48,762 nt of DNA from Candidatus Saccharimonadota bacterium (GTDB lineage Bacteria; Patescibacteriota; Saccharimonadia; Saccharimonadales; SZUA-47). The stretch's first letter is position 1. Every line of letters begins with the position of its first letter. A program made the position numbers and the translations under genes. Below the pieces are notes generated by a model, which saw only the letters and a program-made list of their open reading frames with translations, made no database searches and had not been told where the DNA came from. Positions 40,880 to 48,597 of this stretch are shown here, piece after piece. The DNA is taken from positions 1 to 48,762 of the forward strand of contig JAGQMY010000025.1 of NCBI GenBank assembly GCA_020428465.1, given 5' to 3'.

Positions 40880-42481
40880 ATGCGGATGAGGGAATACCGA
40901 GCTTATGATAGTCCTAAGAAAAGTAGACATTCTAAATCTAGAATAGTTGTATATCCAGCCCTATTTCTATTTATCCTAGGTGGCTATTTTGCCTATAAAC
41001 ACTTCACAAAACCGCAACCGATAGCAGAGGCAGTTATTAATTTGCTAAGATTTGACGATAGTGTTGGTAATTCCGAAAAAACCAAAATAAGACAGACCGT
41101 TAAAGAGCAAGTAGATTCAATAAAAGGCATAATAACTACAACTGTCGAAACAAAACAAGAAACTAATGTCTCAGATAAGCTACTGGATGCCTATGTGCCC
41201 GTAACTAGCGTACGGTCGTCGGTTCAACAGTTTACTACGGAGCAGGTTGCAAATGGCCAGCTATATATCCTAGAAAATAGTGATGAAGAAATTGCTTCTG
41301 CTATCGAAAAACTGTATAGCTTGCAATCCGGAACAATTAAAACTATTGCGAATTTAGATAATCTTGACGTTAATCAATTCGTATTTATACCCGTTAGTGA
41401 ACTAACCTATAAAGTTAAATTACTAAGCATAGACAGTAATTATTATCTTGATAATTACACGAGCGGTGCGTACTTTAGGACCGTTTCATTCTCTGGAGGT
41501 TCATCGGATGCTTTATCAGGCGTTAATTTCAATAATTTACCTAGCAAAGATACGATCATGAAGTTCAACCAGACTGGTGTAACTGCGCTGACACGCGTGA
41601 TGATGAAAAAGTTAAATGAGGTCGGTGATCCGAAATATTTCTCTGCTAAAATCGGTGCGTTCCTAAGTGATGCAGATATTACTCATGTATCTAATGAAGT
41701 TTCGTTTAAAGAAAATTGTGGATTTAGTAGTTCTGCCTTTTGCTCTGATCCGCGGTTTATTGAAACACTTAAAGATAGCGGGGTTGATTTAGTTGAACTT
41801 ACTGGCAATCATAATAACGATGTTGGAAGTGAGTACGACACGCAGACTATAAATCTATACCACAGTTTAGGCTGGAATACGTTCGGTGGTGGTTTAAATA
41901 GCACTGAAGCTGCAAAATATCATGAAACAGAAATTAAAGGTACAAAAATAGCTTTCTTAGGCTATAACTATGCTGATACTCCGCATGGTCTTGCGATTGC
42001 GACAGCTACTGAAGCTGGCTCTAACAGCTTCGATTTTGACCGAATACAAAGTGACATTGATAGTGCAAAAGCAAATGGTAATTTTGTAGTAATAGATGTT
42101 CAGTATTGGGAATGTTACGCATATCCGGACGGCTTTGTAGAGTATCCGATATGCGATTTGCCAATTGGCGAACAAGAATCGGTTTTCAAAAAACTAATAG
42201 ATATGGGTGCAGATATGGTAGTTGGGACACAAGCCCATCAGCCACAGATATACGAAATTTATAAAGGAAAGCCAATTTATTACGGTTTAGGTAATCTATA
42301 CTTTGACCAAACAAATTGGCCGGGTACTGAACGAGGTATTATATTGAGCCATTATTTCCTAAACGGGCAACTTATACAGACAAGGCTTACGCCAACAATA
42401 TATGACGCAGCATTACAAACTGCTCCAATGGATAACGCATCTGCAGAATCTTTTCTTAAACGACTACTTACCGCTCGTTAA
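40880..42481 (+). CDS. CapA-like metallophosphatase-fold protein
   Basis: 533 residues. Single N-terminal membrane helix (about 24-43), then an unrelated domain (to about 240) and a CapA domain: GAFLSDADITHVSNE, LVELTGNHNNDVGSEY, GWNTFGGGLNSTEA, GTQAHQPQIYEIYKGKPIYYGLGNLYFD. CapA/PgsA proteins are calcineurin-like phosphoesterases linked to polyglutamate or polysaccharide capsule production. It fits with the adjacent GT2 gene. TAAAAT at 40868-40873 is 6 nt before the ATG: leaderless. Catalytic activity of CapA proteins is unproven. Confidence 0.88.
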   Translation: MRMREYRAYDSPKKSRHSKSRIVVYPALFLFILGGYFAYKHFTKPQPIAEAVINLLRFDDSVGNSEKTKIRQTVKEQVDSIKGIITTTVETKQETNVSDKLLDAYVPVTSVRSSVQQFTTEQVANGQLYILENSDEEIASAIEKLYSLQSGTIKTIANLDNLDVNQFVFIPVSELTYKVKLLSIDSNYYLDNYTSGAYFRTVSFSGGSSDALSGVNFNNLPSKDTIMKFNQTGVTALTRVMMKKLNEVGDPKYFSAKIGAFLSDADITHVSNEVSFKENCGFSSSAFCSDPRFIETLKDSGVDLVELTGNHNNDVGSEYDTQTINLYHSLGWNTFGGGLNSTEAAKYHETEIKGTKIAFLGYNYADTPHGLAIATATEAGSNSFDFDRIQSDIDSAKANGNFVVIDVQYWECYAYPDGFVEYPICDLPIGEQESVFKKLIDMGADMVVGTQAHQPQIYEIYKGKPIYYGLGNLYFDQTNWPGTERGIILSHYFLNGQLIQTRLTPTIYDAALQTAPMDNASAESFLKRLLTAR

Positions 42482-42519
42482 TTCATGCATTCCGTAGCAT
42501 ATGTGTTTAAATATAAGTA

Positions 42520-43440
42520 ATGTCAGAAACATCCGAACTACATGCAAGGATGGGTGGTGAAGCGGAGTGTCAGCTAACTGATTTAGAGATTTCAGGTTTA
42601 GGTAGAATTTGTCTTGCAATAAGTGCCAATAATACAACTTCATATATTTTGGCCTTAAGACAAGGCATAGATAGAAGAATTTTGCCTGCTATACATAGTT
42701 TGAAAGTGCCTAGTGCAGCAGAAATTCATAAATCAAGCGGAGTGTCATTTACAGTTACAGATGTTGAGCTCGCAGGAAATATGGCACAACATATTCAATT
42801 ACCGGCAGTATTTTTCGATAAAAGAATAGCTTTTGACGGGAATGAGCTAGAAGCGTCAATAAAAGTATTATTTAAAGAAATATCTCTGTATGAAGCGAGT
42901 CAACATGAAAAGCAAGCCACAAGACTAAAGCAAGATAGAAGCTTATTTGGTAGCAGATTTTCCAGATCAATAGATTCGTTCACCATGCCACCGAACTATT
43001 TCAGTGTAATATTGAGCCACATGACTGACCCCGATAGATTAAGGGAAGTGGTGCAAAACGCTGGTCATAGCCATAGACCAGTCGCGGTGATTAGTAGCTC
43101 TAAAATAGCCGATGAAACCATGCACAGAGATGGTATAGATCCGGAGAAAATGACTATAGCCTTAGCAAGGAGAGCAGTTCATGCAGGAATTAGCAATTTG
43201 TTCATCGCTGCCCGTGACGCTTCAATGTTGCGAGATGAATTCAAAGACGTAGAAGGTCTAGTGTTGTTCGGTACAGGTGCTGACTTAGAATTAGATATAC
43301 CTAGCAACCATGAACGACCTGCACTTATTGAAGATGTTAAAGACTCAGTTGATGTATTCGTATTAGGAAGTGCTGTACTTTTGCATACTAACGCCGAGCA
43401 GAATCAGTTATTAAAGTTCGCAAATGCTATAGGTGCTTAA
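42520..43440 (+). CDS. Orphan protein, possibly TIM-barrel related to orotidine-5'-phosphate decarboxylase
   Basis: 306 residues. The C-terminal half has the OMP decarboxylase pattern: VILSHMTDPDRLREVVQNAG (beta5 region), RPVAVISSSKIADE, ALARRAVHAGISNLFIAARDASMLRDEF and SVDVFVLGSAVLL, which would be the phosphate-binding end. The DxKxxD catalytic motif is not recognisable, so activity is doubtful. A relation to CarAB and pyrimidine synthesis is suggestive only. Leaderless: TAAATA at 42508-42513 is 6 nt before the ATG. Confidence 0.4.
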   Translation: MSETSELHARMGGEAECQLTDLEISGLGRICLAISANNTTSYILALRQGIDRRILPAIHSLKVPSAAEIHKSSGVSFTVTDVELAGNMAQHIQLPAVFFDKRIAFDGNELEASIKVLFKEISLYEASQHEKQATRLKQDRSLFGSRFSRSIDSFTMPPNYFSVILSHMTDPDRLREVVQNAGHSHRPVAVISSSKIADETMHRDGIDPEKMTIALARRAVHAGISNLFIAARDASMLRDEFKDVEGLVLFGTGADLELDIPSNHERPALIEDVKDSVDVFVLGSAVLLHTNAEQNQLLKFANAIGA

Positions 43441-43501
43441 TAATGCTATTGTATGCAAATCGAAATAGCAGTAATATCTTAATTATAAAGGGAGAAATGT
43501 T

Positions 43502-44023
43502 ATGCAAGAACAAGTTAATGGTTTAGAAAAAAAATTAGCTGATTTATTTAAATCGGCACCAAAAATGCCAGAAGGTGCAAAAAAATTCTTTGTAGCCTAT
43601 ATGACATGGGCATCATTGGTTCTAGGAATATTGCAACTTTGGGCAGCGTTAGCATTGTGGAACCTTGGGCATCGCGCAAACGATGTTGTGAATTTCTACA
43701 ATAAGCTTGCGGAGACTTACGGTGTTGGCAATGGATCAGTCCACAACCTAAGCCTGTTCTATTGGCTATCTGTAATCTTTATTGCTGTAAGTGGTGTAAT
43801 GGCTCTCATGGCATTTCCAGGCCTTAAGGCAAAGAAAAAAGTTGGTTGGAACTGGGTATTTTACGCAAGCTTAGTAAATCTAGCATACGGTGTGTCATCA
43901 GTGTTTATGGATAGTTATTATGGTGGAGGAGCATCACGCCTAATTTCATCATTAATAGGATCGGCTATTGGCTTCTGGATTCTCTTCAGCATCCGAGATG
44001 CTTTCATGCCTAAGAAATCTTAA
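43502..44023 (+). CDS. Four-span membrane protein, unknown function
   Basis: 173 residues, with about four membrane helices (approximately 28-50, 80-103, 115-135, 145-165) after a soluble helix. Ends in KKS. No family recognised. SD AAAGGGAG just before the ATG, and a strong terminator follows, so it is a single-gene transcript. Confidence 0.75.
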   Translation: MQEQVNGLEKKLADLFKSAPKMPEGAKKFFVAYMTWASLVLGILQLWAALALWNLGHRANDVVNFYNKLAETYGVGNGSVHNLSLFYWLSVIFIAVSGVMALMAFPGLKAKKKVGWNWVFYASLVNLAYGVSSVFMDSYYGGGASRLISSLIGSAIGFWILFSIRDAFMPKKS

Positions 44024-44047
44024 TAATAAAGTTAAGATAATAATTTT

Positions 44048-44081
44048 AAAAAACCGGTTAAATAAAAATAACCGGTTTTTT
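44048..44081 (+). terminator. Intrinsic terminator after the 43502 gene
   Basis: A 13-bp perfect stem (AAAAAACCGGTTA/TAACCGGTTTTTT, 44048-44060 and 44069-44081), loop of 8 nt, ending in six T. It works in both directions by sequence symmetry. Confidence 0.9.
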
Positions 44082-44136
44082 AATCTGAAATATTGTTATC
44101 TCGTGGTGCTAGAATTATTAAAGAAAGAGGTTATTT

Positions 44137-45333
44137 ATGTTACAAACAGCTCACGAATCTATTAAAAATGCCGGAAAGCGCATGGGATTAACCCAAAAAG
44201 AAATTGACTATCTAATTCAAACTGACAAAGAGCACGAGTTTGAAATAGAACTATCTAGTGGCAAAAAGTTTAATGCCTTTCGAGTGCAACATAATAATAA
44301 AAGAGGGCCATATAAAGGCGGGATTCGTTTTCATCCGGAAGTAAATAAGGACGAAGTCAGGGCACTCGCAACACTTATGAGCTTCAAGACAGCAGCGCTA
44401 GGTCTGCCACTAGGTGGAGCTAAAGGTGGAGTTGCTGTTAATCCAAGAGACTTAAATGATGAAGAACTTGAAGAGCTAAGTCGTATGTTTGTACGTTCGC
44501 TTCACGAACATATTGGTCCTGACAAAGATGTGCCGGCCCCTGATGTTAATACTGATGGTAGAATTATCGACTGGATGGTTGATGAATATGAACATCTTAG
44601 TGGCGATACTACAAAGGCAAGTTTTACCGGAAAATCTATAGACGGTGGTGGAAGTGCTGGACGTGAGGCCGCTACTGGACGAGGAGGCGTTATAGTACTT
44701 AGAGAATTATTAAAATACTTAGGTAAAAGTAATGAAAAAATTACCTATGCGATTCAAGGCTTCGGTAATGTCGGTTCGTTTTTTGGTCTTATAGCCGAGA
44801 AAGATCATATTAACTGGACTATGAAATCCGCAACCGATTCAAGCGGTGGAGTAGCTAGTGAAGAACTTTCACCTGCAGAAATAAATAGCTATAAGAAAAC
44901 CGGTGCTAAACTCAGTGATTACATAAAAGGTTCGAAAATTACCAATGATGATTTTATATCTAGTGACGTCGATGTGCTAATATTGGCTGCGCTCGGCGAT
45001 GCCATAACAGAGGATAATGCAGATAAAGTTAAAGCCAAAATAATCCTCGAGCTTGCTAACGGTCCCGTAAACGAGAAGGCTTACAAAATCCTAACAGACA
45101 GGGGCGTGATTGTAGTGCCTGATATTCTGGCTAATGCTGGTGGTGTCACTGTTAGCTATTTCGAATGGCTACAGAACAGAGCGGGCGAACATTGGAGTGA
45201 AGAAAAAGTAAATAAAATGCTAGATGAATATATGACCAAAGCTTGCAAGGATATATTTACTGTTGCCGACAAAGAATCAGTTAGCCTAAAAGAGGCAGCA
45301 TTTGAAGTTGCGATAGCGAGAATCCTCGAATGA
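44137..45333 (+). CDS. gdhA: Glu/Leu/Phe/Val dehydrogenase (glutamate dehydrogenase)
   Basis: 398 residues. GPYKGGIRFHPEVN, LGLPLGGAKGGVAVNP (with catalytic Lys), DVPAPDVNTDGRIIDWM and the dinucleotide motif IQGFGNVGSFFG near 205-216. Reversible oxidative deamination of glutamate to 2-oxoglutarate, a possible ammonia or energy link. SD AAAGAGG. Cofactor NAD or NADP cannot be read by eye. Convergent with the Fur-family gene, one nt between stops. Confidence 0.95.
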   Translation: MLQTAHESIKNAGKRMGLTQKEIDYLIQTDKEHEFEIELSSGKKFNAFRVQHNNKRGPYKGGIRFHPEVNKDEVRALATLMSFKTAALGLPLGGAKGGVAVNPRDLNDEELEELSRMFVRSLHEHIGPDKDVPAPDVNTDGRIIDWMVDEYEHLSGDTTKASFTGKSIDGGGSAGREAATGRGGVIVLRELLKYLGKSNEKITYAIQGFGNVGSFFGLIAEKDHINWTMKSATDSSGGVASEELSPAEINSYKKTGAKLSDYIKGSKITNDDFISSDVDVLILAALGDAITEDNADKVKAKIILELANGPVNEKAYKILTDRGVIVVPDILANAGGVTVSYFEWLQNRAGEHWSEEKVNKMLDEYMTKACKDIFTVADKESVSLKEAAFEVAIARILE

Positions 45334-45334
45334 T

Positions 45335-45748
45335 TTAACTGCAATTACTACAGGTGCCTGTGATTTCTAAGCTGTGATTGCTAATATTAAAGCTGTATTT
45401 TTTAGAAATTCTATCTAAATCTTTAATTAACTCTTTTGACTCATGAAACTCAATTACAACTCCGCAATTACTACATAACATGTGGTGATGGTGAGACTTG
45501 AAGCTGTCGCTTAGCTCAACTTTATATTTCCATCCAGTGTAAACGCGGTGTGTAACTCCTAGTTCTTCAAATAAATCTAAGTTTCTATAAACAGTTGATT
45601 GGTCTAAGGTGTCGGATGTTCTTTTGACTAAATTATTAATGGTCAATGGGGCAGGTGAATCTTTTAGTTCGTTAAACAATCGCATACGCTCAGAAGTCAA
45701 ACGTAGGTTATTTTTGGACAACAAAGTTTTGAATTTTTCTCCTATCAT
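45335..45748 (-). CDS. Fur-family metalloregulator
   Basis: 137 residues. Winged-helix DNA-binding half with RLTSERMRLFNEL and DQSTVYRNLDLFEELGVTHRV, metal-binding HHHH (86-89) and two CxxC pairs (C92-C95, C133-C136) that form the structural zinc site. Fur, Zur and Nur share this architecture. The promoter palindrome resembles the Nur box and is shared with the ZIP transporter; a NiSOD gene is elsewhere in the window. Zur is the main alternative. Leaderless: TATAAT at 45756-45761 is 7 nt from the ATG. Confidence 0.93.
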   Translation of the reverse strand: MIGEKFKTLLSKNNLRLTSERMRLFNELKDSPAPLTINNLVKRTSDTLDQSTVYRNLDLFEELGVTHRVYTGWKYKVELSDSFKSHHHHMLCSNCGVVIEFHESKELIKDLDRISKKYSFNISNHSLEITGTCSNCS

Positions 45749-45755
45749 GTTTGCA

Positions 45756-45808
45756 ATTATATAGCTTATTGCGAAAAATTTGCAATAAGGATTTTAGTGT
45801 AATATAGT
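45756..45808. promoter_or_regulatory. Shared fur/ZIP promoter with Nur-like box
   Basis: Perfect palindrome CTTATTGC-N9-GCAATAAG (45765-45789), i.e. TTGCGA-N5-TTGCAA, one mismatch from the actinobacterial Nur consensus tTGCaa-N5-ttGCAA. TTGCAA (45780-45785) is self-complementary and serves as -35 for both genes: fur (TATAAT at 45761-45756, minus, 18-nt spacer) and ZIP (TATAGT at 45803-45808, plus, 17-nt spacer). Confidence 0.7.
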
Positions 45809-45886
45809 AGATTTTATGGTCTACAGGATGGAAAATAGCAAGATAATGATTAAGTTTAAGGAATTTTAAAAGGATAATAATAAATT

Positions 45887-46732
45887 ATGTTAAACGTGAT
45901 TTTTTATTCGTTAATCGGTGGAGTCTTCTCGCTTGTTGGCGGAATAGCTCTGCTTGGCAGAGGTGATTCAGCTTACAAGCTAGCTGGTTATGTTACGCCT
46001 TTCGCTGCCGGTGTTTTACTGTCGGCGGCGTTCTTGGATACTCTTCCTGAAGCATTAAGCGAACATGGAGATATGAAATTCATCCTAAAAATGGTTCTAT
46101 TTGGTATTTTGATATTCTTTCTTCTCGAGAGGTTTCTGCGTTGGTTCCATCATCATCACGAACACGGTGTAGAGAGTTCGAAGAATTCGTTAATAATAAT
46201 AGGCGATACGCTTCATAATGCAATTGACGGTGTAGCAATCGCTGCTGGATTTCTTATAAGTACTCCGACAGGAATCATAACGACAATTGCTGTTGCTGCG
46301 CATGAAATACCTCAAGAAGTCGGTGATTTTGGACTTCTTCTCAAAAACGGTATGGCGAAGGGCAAAGTTTTGCTAGTGAACCTGATAAGTGCAGTCGCTA
46401 CCACCGTAACTGCAGTTATAACCTATGCTGTCGGCAGTCACGAAAGTTTCCCTGTAGCGCCACTGCTCGCCATCACTACTGGGTTCTTTATTTACATAGC
46501 CTCGAGTGACATTATTCCCGAAATTCATGAGGGAATAACGAAAGGTAAATTTGATATAAGACCTTGGTTGTTGATTTTTGGTGTTATCTTAATGATGGTA
46601 ATTACACCTATTGCCGATAGCTATATTTCGGGACATGGCGATGATCATGCTTCAAATTGCGTAGAAAAAAGTTTAGACACTGGAAACAATATGCCCTCTG
46701 ACAATGAGGGCAAGCAATACTGTACAATATAA
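45887..46732 (+). CDS. ZIP-family metal transporter
   Basis: 281 residues, about seven helices. GDTLHNAIDGVAIAAGFL and AVAAHEIPQEVGDFGLLL are the ZIP metal-pathway signatures (H, N, D, E ligands), with a histidine-rich loop HHHHEHG in between, and an acidic Cys-containing C-terminal tail. Imports zinc, iron, manganese or possibly nickel. Divergent from the Fur-family gene and controlled by the same palindrome. SD AAAAGGA before the ATG. Metal specificity not determinable here. Confidence 0.93.
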   Translation: MLNVIFYSLIGGVFSLVGGIALLGRGDSAYKLAGYVTPFAAGVLLSAAFLDTLPEALSEHGDMKFILKMVLFGILIFFLLERFLRWFHHHHEHGVESSKNSLIIIGDTLHNAIDGVAIAAGFLISTPTGIITTIAVAAHEIPQEVGDFGLLLKNGMAKGKVLLVNLISAVATTVTAVITYAVGSHESFPVAPLLAITTGFFIYIASSDIIPEIHEGITKGKFDIRPWLLIFGVILMMVITPIADSYISGHGDDHASNCVEKSLDTGNNMPSDNEGKQYCTI

Positions 46733-46735
46733 CTT

Positions 46736-47794
46736 ATGAATACTTTGGTGGTCGTTCTATTGATAGTAAACGCATTGTTTGTAGCTTATTTGATATTTAG
46801 AAACAAACAACCCGAAAACAGTGAAGCTTCAAATCTTGTCCAGCAAAATTTACTGCACTTATCAGATAATGTTAATAAGCTTCAAGAGAGTCTAAAAAAC
46901 CAGATTGATACAAAACTCGATAAGTCGCAAGCAAGTATGATGCAACAGCTTGAAACAAGTGCAAAACTAGTTAAGGATGTAACTGAGCGACTGACAAAAT
47001 TAGATGATACCAACAAGCGCGTTGTCGACGTTGCTGACGAGCTGAAGCAATTACAAAATGTATTACAGAACCCTAAACAACGTGGTGTTTTAGGTGAGTT
47101 CTATCTCGAACAAATTCTTCAGAATCTACTCCCTCCTTCATCATATGAATTACAACATAAAATTGCCGATGGAATGATTGTTGACGCAGTCATTAAACTG
47201 GATGGTAAGCTTCTGCCAATTGATAGTAAATTTAGTTTAGAAAACTATAACCGATTAATTGAAGCAAAAGATGGTGAAAGAGACGTTTACGAAAAGGCTT
47301 TTAAGGAGGATTTAAAGCGGAGGATTGACGAGACATCTAAATACATACAGCCAAAAAGAGGCACTCTAGATCAGGCATTAATGTTTATACCGAGTGAGGC
47401 GATTTACTATGATTTGTTAGCTAATAAAGTCGGAAATTCTGGTGTCAACGGCCGAGATTTGATGCAGTATGCGGCAGTTGAAAAGCGAGTGGTTATAGTC
47501 GGGCCAAGTACACTATCTGCGATGCTACAAGTTATCGTGCAAGGCCTGAAGAGCTTAGAAATACAGAAGGATACAGAAATTATACGCAAAAATATCGAAC
47601 AGCTTCAGAAGCATTTGTTAGCGTATAATTCGTATTTTGGAAAAATCGGCAATTCACTATCGGCAACTGTCGGACACTATAACTCTGCTAGCCGAGAGCT
47701 AGGTAAAATCGACAAAGATATAGTCAAAATCGGCGGCGGCGAAACAGTACTAGACGTAGCTGAAATCGATAGACCAAAACAAGTTGATGACTAG
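46736..47794 (+). CDS. rmuC: RmuC-family DNA recombination protein
   Basis: 352 residues. N-terminal membrane helix (about 2-20), coiled coil (about 35-115), then a restriction-endonuclease-like core with RGVLGEFYLEQIL, GKLLPIDSKFSLENY and PSEAIYYDLL, matching RmuC. RmuC limits inversions at short inverted repeats in E. coli. This window has many inverted heptad arrays, an interesting but unproven link. Begins 3 nt after the ZIP stop, so co-transcribed. Confidence 0.93.
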   Translation: MNTLVVVLLIVNALFVAYLIFRNKQPENSEASNLVQQNLLHLSDNVNKLQESLKNQIDTKLDKSQASMMQQLETSAKLVKDVTERLTKLDDTNKRVVDVADELKQLQNVLQNPKQRGVLGEFYLEQILQNLLPPSSYELQHKIADGMIVDAVIKLDGKLLPIDSKFSLENYNRLIEAKDGERDVYEKAFKEDLKRRIDETSKYIQPKRGTLDQALMFIPSEAIYYDLLANKVGNSGVNGRDLMQYAAVEKRVVIVGPSTLSAMLQVIVQGLKSLEIQKDTEIIRKNIEQLQKHLLAYNSYFGKIGNSLSATVGHYNSASRELGKIDKDIVKIGGGETVLDVAEIDRPKQVDD

Positions 47795-47820
47795 ATAAAT
47801 ATTGACAAATATGATATAAT
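47792..47820 (+). promoter_or_regulatory. Promoter of the 47827 gene
   Basis: TATAAT (47815-47820) 6 nt before the ATG; best -35 at 17-nt spacing is a weak TAGATA (47792-47797). A TTGACA at 47802-47807 is too close to act as a normal -35. The segment from it to the ATG is almost identical to that before 12134. Confidence 0.55.
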
Positions 47821-47826
47821 ATACAT

Positions 47827-48597
47827 ATGAGTGAGTTTGTTGTTGTTACTGATTTGCATGGCAGGCTTGGACACTTAAAACAAATTCAAGCTAGATATCC
47901 CGGAGTTCAATTAATCAGTGGCGGTGACGTAGTCGATGGGCCTGAGTATTCGAATGTGGCTGAAACTATAGAGCTGTTGCTAGAAATGGGAGCGATTTGT
48001 TTATCAGGAAATCATGATTGGAATTTATCAGCTGTGTTATACGAAAATAATCCTGAATATAGAGAAGCATGGCTGCAGATTTGGCAACATAATCACTTGC
48101 GTACACTAGAGTCGTACGGTATTGAAGGTCTAAAAACTAAAGAGATAATTGAAGCACGGGTTAAAGCAGATCACTTAAGACAAAAAATAGAATCTCGCGG
48201 ACACGACAAGTATTTTCAAAATTTACAACCTTATTTTAGGTTTGGTAAATTCATCGTTGTTCATGCCGGTTTGCGAAATGATGTAAGTATCGAAGAACAA
48301 CTAACTAAGCTTGATGATGCGCAAACTTTGGCAAAGTGGAGTGATTTTAGTTCAGCACCTGATCAAATATTCGACGTTGACTATTACGAGCTTTCAAAAA
48401 GCGAATTAGTACCCAGTAATGAAAGCGGGACTACACTTGTTACCGGTCATTATCATAATAAGCTTACTCCCGAACAGAGGGTTACCGATAATGGGCGCAG
48501 AGTACGATTAGGTACTAAATACGGAGACCCAAAAGGACCGATTAATGTTTGGGAAAGCTGGAGCGGAAATGTGGTACCAATATTCCCCAGAAGTTAA
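47827..48597 (+). CDS. Calcineurin-like metallophosphoesterase
   Basis: 256 residues. Metal ligands in order: DLHG (D9, H11), GGDVVDG, GNHDWN, then VVHAG and the final GHYH. The set matches the PPP/ApaH-like phosphoesterases that cut Ap4A or phosphoproteins. Substrate unknown. Leaderless orphan with its own promoter. Its stop overlaps the end of the convergent pilin-like gene by 3 nt. Confidence 0.9.
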   Translation: MSEFVVVTDLHGRLGHLKQIQARYPGVQLISGGDVVDGPEYSNVAETIELLLEMGAICLSGNHDWNLSAVLYENNPEYREAWLQIWQHNHLRTLESYGIEGLKTKEIIEARVKADHLRQKIESRGHDKYFQNLQPYFRFGKFIVVHAGLRNDVSIEEQLTKLDDAQTLAKWSDFSSAPDQIFDVDYYELSKSELVPSNESGTTLVTGHYHNKLTPEQRVTDNGRRVRLGTKYGDPKGPINVWESWSGNVVPIFPRS

